Below are positions 9,400 to 19,600 of a stretch of DNA of 64,000 nucleotides, piece after piece (the stretch's first letter is position 1; each line of letters opens with the position of its first letter). Origin of the DNA: Isochrysis galbana (taxonomy: Eukaryota; Haptophyta; Isochrysidales; Isochrysidaceae); the NCBI GenBank assembly GCA_018136815.1, contig CM030931.1, positions 1,963,398 to 2,027,397 on the forward strand, read 5' to 3'. Position numbers and translations under genes: made by a program. The notes beneath the pieces are model-generated. The model did no database searches. It saw only the letters and a list, made by a program, of their open reading frames with translations, and was not told the origin of the DNA.

Positions 9400-11367
9400 T
9401 TAGTATGCTGTCTCAGCTTCCTCCTCCTCGCTGCGGGGCGGCAAGAACGGCATGTTGGGGCACACCCGTTCGAATAACCGGCGGGCGCGGCTCACCGCAT
9501 TGTCGCACGTCGGTTCGAGTCGAGAATCCTCGAGAAGGAACAAGTTGTCCTCCGATACTGGTGCCGTGCCCAATTCGCTTTCCACATCGCACCGGCGGAG
9601 GGGAAGAGAGAAGAAGGCGCCCCACACCACCTTGGGAAGGCGGCCGGGCGGGCTTTGCTGCGCAGAGTCGGCCCTACTGCCCGCATCCTCTGCCGTGTCG
9701 TTCGAAGTGCTAGAAGCATCTTCTTGGTGTTCTCTCGCGGCCTCCCCAACAGCTGTCCCGCCCTGTGCCTCGATCTGTCGTCGCCGCTCTCGCAACAAGA
9801 GTGAGAGGGACCCTTGTAGCCGCTCATGTGGGTCAGTTCCTACCGGGGCCTCACATGAGAGGTGGAGAAGCACAAAGCCTTGAGGACAGACCCCAGAGGA
9901 GCCGTCTTGTTGAATGACAAAGACTGGCGTGTCGCCTGTTTCGGGCCCCGGAAGGAGGGAGATGAAGGCGAGCTCCTCACCCTTTTCGCCTAGGACAGAC
10001 TCATCTAGAACAACGATGCAACGTGCCACCTCCGTTTGGTGTGCTGGGAGCGTCGGCAAGGCCCCCGAGGGCGAGGCGGCCGGATCGGCTTTTCTGGCCG
10101 CACTTGCGGCATCTCCCTTTCCACTGGCCGCCGGGGCTGAGTCTGGGTTGCGAGCGCCACAATCGTCTTGCACCTCAAGCACATTGTCCGGGTTCAGCAA
10201 CGCCCATTCACAATTCACCCAGCGCCCGCTCGCATCAGCTACTGCTGTGACCTTTCCTGAGCAAATGCGGACGGCGCATGCACCTCGCGTGAGCATGTAG
10301 GTGCCTCCCCAGACGGCGCAGAGCCTGCAAAAAGCTTGTGGGAGCTCGGACGTGCCGTACAACGGCGCCAGGTACGCGGTTGAGCCGAATTTGCCCAGGG
10401 AGCGGATGTGGCGACAGACATCTCTAATTCCATCACGGGCGGAGGGAACCTTGAGCGCCTGTGAGGCCCCACCTGCAGTACTGGTCACAGGACCAGGATA
10501 GTGAATGAGCGCATATGTGGCCATGTCGCGGAGCGCCGGAGATAGGCGGCTCGATTCACAGAACTCGGAAAACGTTGAACCGATTGCTGGAGGTGGCGTC
10601 GGTGGCGCGTCAGGGGCAGCTAAGGCTTGCGGGGGCAAGACGATTTCCGGCTCCAGAGTGCCTTGCATCGCCGCGCATGACTGGAGAAATTTCATAAGCT
10701 GACGCTTTTCGATGAGGGAGATGGTTGAGGACTTGAATATATCGCCTTTGGTGCATGGGACACGGCGGACAAGCGAATCTGCCAAAGGAGACTCGAAGGA
10801 TTTATTGCCCCCCTCATGGTACGCGTGCAGTGCAATGGGCTTGAACTCGAGATACGCGGCAACTCCAGAGGAGCGGAGTGCGTCGACCATGGGGCCGCCG
10901 CAGCGGATTAGCTGCGGCGTGATGTCAATGTTGAATCGCGAGCCGCGGGGGATGAGTTCATCAGGAGGCGCGGAGTCGGCGGGTAGAATGGACCAGTCCC
11001 TTGTGCAGCTCTCCTCCTCCGTGGGCTGACCGATGAGGACGACACGACAAGGGGTGTCGGGCACGTGTGTGACAAGCACATGCTTCTCGTCCATCCCACT
11101 CGCGGCCATCGTCTCGCGCGCCGGCGGCTCCACCCTCTCCAGCCGCTGCTCGTGCTCGGCATCAAGGAGGTTGCCGCGAAGCCAGAGCCCAAAGTCCTTG
11201 AGCGTGAAGCTCGCGGAGCGCGCGCCATAGTGCGCGTTGTTGTCGAGGTGGAGGACGGATTTGCCGGCACGTGCGCAAGCTCCTGCGAAGATCGATTCAC
11301 TAAGCCCCGTGCCCACCACCACCACGTCGAACTGCGTGGGCAGCTCGGGCTCCGCGCCGCTCGCCAT
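9400..11367 (-). CDS. CHM: Rab escort protein (REP/CHM family)
   Basis: A single exon encodes 655 residues. The N-terminus FDVVVVGTGLSESIFAGACA and VLHLDNNAHYGARSASF is the dinucleotide-fold signature of the GDI/REP superfamily. GLSESI and the ASF after the YG step follow REP rather than GDI, which has GLTEC and YYGG. A second conserved block, LYGTSELPQAFCRLCAVWGG with TYML, corresponds to sequence-conserved region 3. The insert-rich middle (about 410-440 and 540-590, Ala/Ser/Asp-rich) also fits REP, which is longer than GDI (about 450). The protein should present newly made Rab GTPases to geranylgeranyl transferase II and deliver them to membranes. The start is the first Met of a frame preceded by a G/C-rich tract. 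Confidence 0.93.
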   Translation of the reverse strand: MASGAEPELPTQFDVVVVGTGLSESIFAGACARAGKSVLHLDNNAHYGARSASFTLKDFGLWLRGNLLDAEHEQRLERVEPPARETMAASGMDEKHVLVTHVPDTPCRVVLIGQPTEEESCTRDWSILPADSAPPDELIPRGSRFNIDITPQLIRCGGPMVDALRSSGVAAYLEFKPIALHAYHEGGNKSFESPLADSLVRRVPCTKGDIFKSSTISLIEKRQLMKFLQSCAAMQGTLEPEIVLPPQALAAPDAPPTPPPAIGSTFSEFCESSRLSPALRDMATYALIHYPGPVTSTAGGASQALKVPSARDGIRDVCRHIRSLGKFGSTAYLAPLYGTSELPQAFCRLCAVWGGTYMLTRGACAVRICSGKVTAVADASGRWVNCEWALLNPDNVLEVQDDCGARNPDSAPAASGKGDAASAARKADPAASPSGALPTLPAHQTEVARCIVVLDESVLGEKGEELAFISLLPGPETGDTPVFVIQQDGSSGVCPQGFVLLHLSCEAPVGTDPHERLQGSLSLLLRERRRQIEAQGGTAVGEAAREHQEDASSTSNDTAEDAGSRADSAQQSPPGRLPKVVWGAFFSLPLRRCDVESELGTAPVSEDNLFLLEDSRLEPTCDNAVSRARRLFERVCPNMPFLPPRSEEEEAETAY

Positions 11368-11526
11368 CTCGTGCCGCCCGCCGCACTGGAAAGGGGGCGC
11401 CGCGGGGGTGGGGGGTGGGGGGGGGGGCGGGGGAGGGTCACATATGTGTATTCACACTTACTTATTAATTAGGACCGAAGTAGTGCGCATGTGCGCATAC
11501 ATGGGCCAAACCCCCCGATACCGAAT

Positions 11527-11734
11527 GAATACTACCCTAGATATGGGAAATACGTATTTACCGTATTCAGCCAGAGGCCAAATACACATGTATTTGGCTG
11601 TATTTGAATCGCGTCCTGGGTTGTAGGCCTCGAATGTATTTGAAATGTATTTGTATTTGGCCGGAGGCCAAAAACATATGTATTTTGCTGTGTTTGCAGG
11701 CCCCAGCACCGTATTTCCCATCCAGGAATACTAC
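11527..11734 (+). mobile_element. Short MITE with 9-bp target duplication (family G, copy 1)
   Basis: The element is 11536-11725 (190 bp). GAATACTAC flanks it at 11527-11535 and 11726-11734. The ends are inverted: CCTAGATATGGGAAATACG at left against CGTATTTCCCATCCAG at right. The interior repeats AAATAC/GTATTTGGC words in both orientations. A partial relative is at 57718-57832, sharing GTATTTGAAKCGCGTCCTG and the following GGGTTGTAG. Confidence 0.75.
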
Positions 11735-11799
11735 TAAGAAAAAGGACTGCAGGGGGAAGCGGAAGCGGGTAGGCGAGTGAGTATAATAATAATAATAAT

Positions 11800-12150
11800 A
11801 CAACTGAGCGTTAGTACCACTACTAGTGGCCACTACTCCCACACTCCCACTAGCCCGGTACTATCACGTTACCCCTCAGCGCACTTGCCTGCACGCCTTG
11901 GAGTGATGATACAGACACATACACATATGCATCTCTACAACTCTCCCCCCTCGCAAACCCCCGGCTCCCATTATAACTCCCCACAAGTTACAATGGGGGA
12001 AAACCCAGTGGGGCGGACCGACCTACGTCGGGCGACCCACCGTGGAATACACCGGGGGGGGGGGGGGACCTCTCGTCGAGAAGCAGAACGGCCCTTACAG
12101 CTCGCGCCGCGAGCAGTCCTCGAAGAAATAAATGACTGCGCCCCCCGATA
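11800..12150 (+). repeat. Repeat family B, copy 2
   Basis: It is collinear with 8660-9045. The block AACCCAGTGGGGCGGACCGA and the following CCTACGTCGGGCGACCCACC is near-identical. A G-run at 12052-12067 follows. No coding function. Confidence 0.8.
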
Positions 12151-12799
12151 CCTGCCACAAGGACGTCTTGAGCCACTCCCTTCTTCTCCCCCTCCTGTCG
12201 CCAGCCGCCCCCCTTCGCCCGTTTGCTAACGCAAACGGGGCCCGTTTCTTACCGCACTCCATCGGGGGGGTGTGTGCAAATCCCCCCCTCTCCCTCTCTC
12301 CATTCTCCTCCACCCCTCTCCCTGCGGCGCGTCGCCATGCGGCGCGCCACGGCCTGCTCTCAGAGGCTCCAAGCCGCCCAGCGCCACGAAGGATTTCAGC
12401 GAGAGGTGGGGTCTATGTCCTTCGACACGATACTCAACATTCTACAGGGCCAAGCGGTCACTAAAGTCGCGTTCCGTCAAAAGAGGGCCAGGTGATTGTT
12501 TTTTTTTTCACCCAGACAAAAACTATTGTTATAGTTTTAGCGATGGAGCGCGCGCCGACCGCTCCCACCTCCCAGCCCCCCGCCGTCACGACGCCCCAAC
12601 GGGGCCGCCCCAAACCGCCGGAGCCCAAGCGCCCACAGGCCGCCGCGCCGCCTGACAACGACGTCGACATGACGGCACCACCCTCGCCTCCCAAGCTGCC
12701 ACAGAACCAGGGAACAGGCAGAGTCCTGTTCCCTGGTGACAACCAGACCCAGGGCAATGCCCTGCCACCCAACCCCTCCGCTCCTTGAGCGGCGTGAGC

Positions 12800-13092
12800 T
12801 GCTCATGATTCTTTACTTCGATGGCTGAGCGCAGGAGCTCTATCACCCATTGGTGCGCGCAATTTGGGCTGCTGTAGATGGCAAGGTGAAGCCCCGTCAT
12901 CCTCCCCTCCGGGATGACGGCGCTGATGGTTGCTTGCGCGTACGGCCACGCCGATTGTGTCGACCTTCTCATCTCAGAAGGCGCCGACGTTTCCAAGAGG
13001 GACGACAACGACTGGAACGCGCTCGCGTGGGCAATCAGTCCGTGTAACGAAACTATTTTTCCCTTCTTGTTGGTAAATGGGATTAAAACTGA
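12800..13092. pseudogene. Two ankyrin-repeat fragments joined head to head
   Basis: On the plus strand, from about 12915, the frame reads MTALMVACAYGHADCVDLL, then ISEGADVSKRDDNDWNALAW, a clear ankyrin repeat ending at a stop near 13092. On the minus strand, from about 12912 leftward, another frame reads GRMTGLHLAIYSSPNCAHQW and VIELLRSAIEV, also ankyrin-like. The two meet at 12900-12918 around CTCCGGGATGAC. Each is broken at the junction, which looks like an inversion breakpoint. Neither is a complete gene. Confidence 0.6.
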
Positions 13093-13390
13093 ATGAGATT
13101 TTTGAACGGCTCGTTTTGCAACAAGCCTCCCTTCTTGCCCCTCCAAAGCACACTGGTAGGCGCCGTGCACTTGAAGACGATACAGTGTTACAACATCTGT
13201 TTAAACTTCTGCGCACTGGGTGTCAGTGGAGAGAGCTTGACTGTGGCAGTGCATCCTTCATGACGGTAAGAAGACGTTTGCAGCTCTGGGAGCAACAAGG
13301 AGTCATTGACGCAGCTTACGAAAAGGCCTTGAAGACTTATCGGCAACTCTGCCCCCCAAATCGCCACATTGTTGACTCTTCGCACCTGAT
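13077..13390 (+). pseudogene. IS5-type transposase, N-terminal part only
   Basis: From Met at 13077 the frame reads RRALEDDTVLQHLFKLLRTG and CQWRELDCGSASFMTVRRR, then LQLWEQQGVIDAAYEKALK. This is the helical N-terminal domain of IS5/DUF4096-type transposases (L-R-T-G-C-x-W-R-x-L, then a Y/T-V-x-R-R-F-x-x-W-x-x-x-G-V block). It ends in HIVDSSH, where the first catalytic Asp is expected (V-D-S/T). After about 13390 the similarity stops and sequence of another origin follows, so the catalytic core is missing. Confidence 0.7.
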
Positions 13391-13650
13391 TCTGGCTCAA
13401 CAGCGTCAGGCAAACCAGGGCAGCGCTCTCGTCGACCGACTGGCGCGGCACAAAGTGCAGTGTCAGGGCCAGGCCGCGCACGAGACGATACTCCTCGCCC
13501 GCCTGCAGCTTCGAGCGGGCCTCGCTGCGCCAGCCCATCTTCCACGTCCAGTGCTCCGGCTCCGACGCGATGGCCTCCAAGAACGCATTGCGGCGCTTGC
13601 ATGGGGTACCGCACAAGCACCGCCGACGCCGACGGGTGCCGTGCGCGCCT
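13388..13650 (-). pseudogene. Unrecognised ORF fragment inside the transposon
   Basis: The minus frame contains RRRRCLCGTPCKRRNAFLEA, then SEPEHWTWKMGWRSEARSKL and HFVPRQSVDESAALVCLTLL. It is bounded at the 13388 side by the broken transposase. The composition looks coding (C/W/K-rich, no low complexity), but the family is not known to me. Confidence 0.35.
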
Positions 13651-13734
13651 GCACCGCCGATTCACCTCTGAAAAAGTTTTGGAGCGAGGACGTGATGCCA
13701 ACACGACGAACACTCGGTTGGATGCACGCAGCAC

Positions 13735-13947
13735 CCGCATCCGCGCGACAGCGCCATTGTTTTTTACGAAAAGCCGCACGTCTACACGATCCACGGCCAG
13801 TGCGCGTCGGGCAGCGTCTCGGGGCTCATCAAGCCGTACATCGAAGAGTTCGACGCCGACCGCGTGATCGACAAGATGAAGCGCAGCCACGCGCAGGCCT
13901 GGCCGCGCTACCAGTACGCGGTCAACGTGCGCGTGCGAACAAGATAA
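13735..13947 (+). pseudogene. Fragment resembling a PD-(D/E)XK nuclease-like protein of algae and large DNA viruses
   Basis: The frame reads AIVFYEKPHVYTI, SGSVSGLIKPYIEEFDADRV and KMKRSHAQAWPRY, ending at a stop at 13945. The order S-V-x-x-L-I, F-D-A-D-x-V-I, K-M-x-x-S, W-P recalls a nuclease-like protein found in many algal repeats and phycodnavirus-type genomes. Only its N-terminal part is present and no catalytic residues can be checked. The assignment is from memory of the motif and tentative. Confidence 0.35.
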
Positions 13948-13993
13948 GGCGAAAGCAGAACAACGAAAGCGCCAAAGGGACGCAAGTAACGCC

Positions 13994-14293
13994 ATGGACT
14001 ACAGGGCCCTCATGGGCCTTGGAGCGGCGGCGCCATGCCGCCGATTCATGGCGGGCGAATGCAAAAACAACCGCATGAAAGGACGTCAAATCGTCCAATG
14101 CTCCTCCAGTCACGACATCCCCGGATGTTGGGTAAAGGATCCCACCACGGGCAAACAAACTTGTATGGTCAAATGCAATCTTAAACCTAATAAGGCTTAT
14201 CCAGGGTACTGCGTGAACGGAGTTAGTTGCCTTTACCGTCATGGTGGAGGGGGGGGTTATTGGAAGTCACAAGTGTCAGAGCGGGGACGGTAG
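13994..14293 (+). CDS. Small cysteine-rich protein, CCCH-finger-like
   Basis: A 99-residue frame starts at an ATG in GCC-ATG-G context. It contains CRRFMAGECKNN ... CSSSHDIPGC, then KQTCMVKC and CVNGVSCLYRH. The C-x(6)-C ... C-x(3)-H and C-x(5)-C-x(3)-H arrangements suggest two zinc-binding fingers. It lies inside the transposon after the nuclease-like fragment and could be element cargo. The C-terminal ~20 residues run into repeat L. Confidence 0.4.
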   Translation: MDYRALMGLGAAAPCRRFMAGECKNNRMKGRQIVQCSSSHDIPGCWVKDPTTGKQTCMVKCNLKPNKAYPGYCVNGVSCLYRHGGGGGYWKSQVSERGR

Positions 14294-14299
14294 AAGTCC

Positions 14300-14500
14300 C
14301 GCACTCTGCGCCCCCCCCCTCTCCATCGCGGACACCCCCCGGGGCCCCGGGGTGAGCCCGTACAATCAACTTCAGCCCTCTGGCAGGGGCTGGGCAATCA
14401 TCATCCTGGCCCAGACCCTTCGTGGGCGCGGGCCGCGACTCGCACTCCCACGCCCATACTGGGCCTGCCCTCGAGCTGACTCCCCGCAGGGAAAATAATG
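14300..14500 (+). repeat. Repeat family L, copy 1
   Basis: CTCCATCGCGGACACCCCCC through CTGGCAGGGGCTG and the GCCCAGACCCTTCGTGGGCG-like block corresponds to 33140-33300. Both copies keep the CAGCCCCTG...CAGGGGCTG dyad. Confidence 0.65.
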
Positions 14501-14954
14501 CACGGTGATCTGCAAAAATCAAAAATCTGCGAGGGATACTACTCTAGAGGCGTCTTTGTTTGCTAGTCAGTCAGAACACCGAGTGATATCGACACGGCGC
14601 GTGTGGTGTCTTGGTGTGTGGCTCTCGTGCATAGTGTAGTTAGTGTGTAGTGCTAGTAAGAGGATGCATGCTATCTATCTACCATCTATAGATACTATCT
14701 ACACCTCGATAACTTGTAACTTGGTGGTGCGCGCGGAGCGCGGCCGCTCCGAACGCTCCTATGCCTCCAACGCCCAACGCGAGGTCATCTGCTGGTGCTC
14801 GGAGCCCCTCCCACAAAGGTGTCGTTCTGTCAATTGTCAATTGTGGGGCATCAGTCGAATTGAGCGATCAAATGTCCATAGTTATGTATACAGCAGTATG
14901 TTAAAATTAAATGAAGACTAGCCGTGCGTGGGCATAACAACTTTTTTCTCTGCT

Positions 14955-15292
14955 TCTGCTTTTCCCCGCGGTGCATGTTCCCCCGCGGGGACGCCGTGCG
15001 TGCGCATGCCAATGCTTTTCCTCTGAGTTTCCTCTAAGGCCGACAGCTACATAATAAACATGCAGTTTAAGAGATATCTCTAACGGAGCATCTGTGATGA
15101 CTTGCAATCACATTGTGCACGCCGTGCATGGGCACGGCGCGATGTGCATCGGTCCCCCCGCGGAGACGCCGTGCATGCGCATGCCAACTTTTTCCCTCTG
15201 CGTACCCTCTAAGGCCCACAACTACGTAAACGTGCAATATAAGAGATGTTTCTTTACGCAGCACGCAGCACGTGTGATGACTTGCAATCACA
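14955..15292 (+). repeat. Tandem duplication, two ~175-bp units
   Basis: CCCCCGCGGGGACGCCGTGC ... GTGATGACTTGCAATCACAT (14980-15112) is repeated at 15154-15292 with about 80-85% identity by eye. A shorter relative (CCCCGCGGGACGCCTTGCGT) is at 36425-36450. Confidence 0.8.
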
Positions 15293-15574
15293 TATCGCCG
15301 CCGAGCTCGGCGCGCATCAGGATGGCGCGCAGCGCCGCGTACAGCGCGCTGTAGCTTTGTACTCATCTTCGTAATAATAATACCCTGGACTCTGGGGAAT
15401 TGTTGTGGCATTCCTACCTAAAAAGAAACAAGCACTTCTGGGTACGTGAAAAAAAATCACCTGGCCCTCTTTTGACGGAACGCGACTTAAACGCCCATCA
15501 ATGGTACAATAACGGGCAATTTTGAGTTTCTCAGAGGGCCCAAACGCAGCACATTAACAGGTTTGGTTTTGGGC

Positions 15575-15655
15575 TGGGTGTTAAGCGGTCAGATGTTGCC
15601 CATTACTGGGTATTAATGGTATTTAACTTGTTAACGGGCTTAACCCGGCCCTAGC
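15575..15655 (-). mobile_element. Probable hAT-like MITE end with GTTAAC word cluster
   Basis: On the minus strand the end reads TAGGGCCGGGTTAAGCCCGT, then TTAACAAG, followed by repeated TTAAC/GTTAA words (15575-15640). The second terminus is not identified. Confidence 0.45.
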
Positions 15656-15899
15656 TAGCCTTGCTCCAAAGCCTCTCAAGCTTTCTTGCCCCCACCAAGC
15701 TCCGCCCAAGGATGACGATTGACGTTTGCAGGTTAGGATGTTACCAAGCTACCGGAGAATAAATACATTAAGGACCAGAATGTATTCAGAATTTAGCAGC
15801 ATCATAACGTAATCGACTCGTGTATCGAGTTCATGAAGCGGAAGAACCAAAATGTTGTAGGGCTAGAGATACTGAATGGCATGAAGTCATGAAGGCTGT

Positions 15900-16671
15900 T
15901 ACACGGCTACACGGCCCCTGCTGCTCCCGCCGCCCCCGCCCCCGGCCGCCGCCCGCGCCGCCTTTCTCCTCTTCTCCCTTGTCTCTCCTCCCTCCTCTTT
16001 TCTCTCTCCTCTCTCTCCGATCTCTCTCCTCTCTCCGATTTGTATTCTCTCGACAGAGAGGGGAACGGGGGGGACAACCTTGTGAACATGCGAACATGCC
16101 GTTTATACCGTCCATAACTTCTCGTAAATAGTGGTGTACACCAGTGTCCACGAACTTGCGAACAATTTCGTAAAGAAATGAAAACAGTTGGGTCCAGGAC
16201 AACAGTCTCGTGTACTCGTGCGCAAACAAAAGAGTTCCAGTTGGGACTCCGAGCACGACCGTGTTTGGGAGCTCGCGGGGGAATAGAGAGAGAGAAAAAG
16301 AAAAAGGCAGGGGAGAGAAAGAGGGAGGGAGGGGGAAGAAGAGAAGAAGAGGGAGGGAGAGTCCCCCCCCCCCCCCCCTGCTCCCCCCGCGCCGCCGCTC
16401 CCCCCGCCCCCCCCGCGCGCCCCCTCCTCTCCTCACCCCCCCCCCCCCCCCCGCCCGCGCGCCGGCTTCCCCCTCGCCTCTCACCCTCCGCCTTCCGCCC
16501 CCCCCCGGCTGCCGCAACGCCGACGACCCCCCACCACCCCTTTCCCTTCCGTCCTCTTCTCACCACCGAGTCGAGGCAGAGCTTCCTCCCACCGTCCCCG
16601 TCCCCTTGACCCGCCCCAAAGCCCCCTCCCCTTCCACCCGCCTGTCCTCTCTCCTCTCGCCGCACCCTCTG
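15900..16671 (+). promoter_or_regulatory. Extreme polypyrimidine/poly-C upstream region of the PPP4R4-like gene
   Basis: The 5' flank alternates CT-rich (15940-16030), GA-rich (16285-16360) and C-rich (16364-16670) tracts with C-runs up to about 16. It presumably includes the promoter and 5' UTR, but no TATA or initiator can be singled out. The long minus-strand frames here are composition artefacts. Confidence 0.4.
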
Positions 16672-19600
16672 ATGGCTTCTCTCGGCCTCTTTGGTGATGA
16701 TGAGGCAGAGCTCAGGGCCGAGCCTAAGGAAGCAGACGTCTTCAAGGGCAAGGGGAAGATGCGCGAGCAGGACAAGCCGATTGAGATGCCCGAGACTTCG
16801 GAGTCGTACGAGCCGCAGGTCCGCCCGCTCATGGCTTACTGCTCGGCGCTGGCCGCTGGAGCACCAACCATCTCCCCCCCCTTTCTCTGCCTTCCCACAG
16901 CGGCTGATCAAGTTGCTCACACAGGGCAAGGCTCTACAGCAGATATTCGCTATTGAGTCACTTCCTACCACGGCATCCACGTACGGCTGGTACCAAGCGG
17001 AGCGGGTCGCCTCCGAGCTGCTGACAGGTGTGGTGCACCGCTTACATGACGAGGAGTACGCGATAGCAGCTGCACGATGCGTGTGCGAGCTCGCAGACTT
17101 GTCCGAGACAGAGTTCCCTGCGACAGCAGCGGAGCGATGCATCATGCACCCTGTAATGAGAGCAATCGATGCGACAATCAGGCACGAGTACATGTGCTGC
17201 GAATGGTTGCATGCTTTGATTTTGCTCCTGCCGCGGTTGAGTCGTGCGGCTATCGAATCGAGCGTCCTTCCATTTGCGCTCAAGCACGGTGACTCTTCGA
17301 CGTGCACCTCGTCGCGTCTATTGTGTTGCGTTCTGCTCGGCGCTATTGCCGACGCATGTGGCGATGGCCTCTTCGTAGAACGTAAGTTCCTCGCGAGCGC
17401 GCTCGGACTTTGTCAGGACACGGAGCTTGATGTGCGTTGTTGCATGTGCATGCAGCTGCCAGCCCTGGCCGCAGCGCTTGGGCCTTCCCTCTCCGAGAGC
17501 AAGATCGCCGCCGAGCTCGTCGAGCTCCAGGAAGATGAGCATCGGAGAGTGCGCGCGGAGGCATTCCGCGCCGTCATCGCACTTCTAAGGCACTCGTCCG
17601 CCGAAGTGGTCAAGGCAACTCTTCTACCGATGATACTCAAAACGATGCATGGATCTATGAAGACACTGCAAAAGCTCCAGGCGGAGGCGGCCTTCAACGG
17701 GCTTAGCTCGCCACCCTCACCCAGCATATATGGGAGAGCAGGTGTAGCACCCGAAGTCGTTCTTGATGAGGTTGCGGCTGCTGTGGACGCGCTGGTTTTG
17801 TGCGGGCTCCTGCCGAAGCAGGCAGCTAGTGACGACACAGTTGCGAATGAGTGCATGATTGCGGCGCCCTCTGAGCAAGCGCGAGAGGTGCTGGATTTGC
17901 TCGACGAGCTGTTGCGTGTCGGATGCAGGGTGAACAACCGTGGAATGCGCACTCGTGTTGCCGCCGGTTTTCCCTCGGTGGTGCGTGCATGGGCCGCGCT
18001 CGGACATGTGGACAGGGCAGCATCACTTGCATCTGACTGCCTCTCAACTTTGGCGGAAGACGCTGATGTGTGCACAGAGCTGTCGGTCTCCTTGCTGCCC
18101 CTCGCGCGCATAGCACGCTCGACGAGTGCATCTATCGACGTCCTGTCCGTGTTCCTGCGCCTGCTCAAGCGTGCCTGCTCGTCTGAGCCTAATGGTCCTC
18201 CCCAGCCCAAATCGACCGCGGGTCTCGCGTACCGCGCCGAACTCATAGCTCTCAACCCGTTGGACCCATTTGCCGACATAGAAGACAAAGACACAAGCGC
18301 AGAAGGTAGGTGTCATGGGTGCATACCCGTAGGCCGAGAGATGCAGGCAATGGCTCCTGGTTGACAGCGGCCAAATTACTGGGGGACTCTTCTGTTCTGT
18401 GGCTCAGCGCAACTCCCCCTTTTGGGTCTTTGGTTGCCAAGATGATGCATCCGACCAGCTCACTGCGTGGCGACCCCTGCTCTACTCAGGATCCGCCTCG
18501 ACGATAGCCCACATGCTAGGGAATTCAGCACAATTGGTGGCGGCGCTTTCTGCTGAAGAGGGGCCTGTTGGGAGCGGGTCCAATGTGGCGCGTGACGTCC
18601 TGGCGGCCCTGCTTGCTTTGGAGACACTTGCTGAGGGGCATGGTCTCATCATGGAGGCGCTCATCAACCAGGTGGATGAGTTGGTGCCATGGCTTGATCC
18701 TGCATCCTTGCACTCACACGTAGTACCTCTGGCCATGCGGGTCGTCGCAAGCAATAGTTGGCAGCGTCACAAGCGTGGTGCGGCGCGCATCGTTCTCCTT
18801 TGCCTACGACGCTTGCGATTCAGCTCTCAACGTGCAGAGGTGTCCGCGTGGGTAGTCGCCTTGGCGTCCCATCCCTCCTACCAAATGCGCCTGGTCTTCA
18901 TCGATATGCTGCGGCAGCTGCTCGCCGCGGCGCCTTCTACCGGCTGCTCGCGCCAATTTCTTAAGGTACGCGCGACAACAGGCATGCATAGAAGGAGGGG
19001 GGGAAGTGGTATCGAACGCGCCAAGTGCCACAGCAACCTCGCCCTGTGATCATGGAGCACGCGTTGCACCATTACTTCTGCAGTCCAATGGCTTCCTTGA
19101 GGCCTTGTTCCCGCTCTCCAAGGACAAAGTGCCCAACGTCCGGATCCAAGTCTGCCAAGTTCTCCTGCCGATCAAGCGCTCTCTTAGGTTGCCGAGCGAC
19201 TCCGCGTCACTCGAGCATCTGTATTCTGCGCAGGTGCGGAGCAGATGGCGGTGATAGAGGGCTGCTAGATGAAGACCATTGCTGAGGGCGTCATCTCCAA
19301 TTAGGCATGCCCTCATGAAGTTGACCCCTAGCTCGCGCTACGTCCTTTCCGTGACCGCAGCGCTCACTCAAATCAGACCCAGATGTGGATGTTCGATTAA
19401 CCATGGATGCCATCGACAACGAGTTGTCCGACATTGAGGTGCTTCGCGAATCGCTAGCAGCCGCGCGCCTTCACAGCCTCTCGCCTGCTGAACAGGAGGC
19501 GGAGGTACTAGATGCCGAGCGCTCGGCGGAGGAGGAGGCCCTCGTGCAAGCTGAGCAGGTGTGTTTGGCTCTTCCAGCATCGCAGCCTTGCGCATCGGCC

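Larger units (their letters stand above)
12465..15487 (+). mobile_element. IS5/Harbinger-like DNA transposon with mosaic interior
   Basis: Left end AGTCGCGTTCCGTCAAAAGA through GGTGATT (12465-12497) is repeated perfectly inverted at 15455-15487 (33 bp). TAA stands outside both ends (12462-12464 and 15488-15490), the 3-bp duplication typical of IS5/PIF-Harbinger elements. Inside are a proline-rich open frame (12543-12788), a 13-bp-arm hairpin (12706-12737, ACCAGGGAACAGG / CCTGTTCCCTGGT), head-to-head ankyrin fragments, the N-terminal part of an IS5-type transposase, remnants of at least two other ORFs, and dispersed repeats L and N. No complete transposase is readable, so this copy is probably inactive on its own. 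Confidence 0.85.

Noticed and set aside
12465..15650. A single hAT MITE split by the IS5-like insertion (CAGGGCC at 12445 and GGCCCTA at 15650)
   Set aside because: The termini are only loosely similar and no matching 8-bp duplication flanks them.
15907..17307. 466-residue minus-strand frame
   Set aside because: Antisense to PPP4R4 exons and a poly-C region; Gly/Arg low complexity, no family resemblance.
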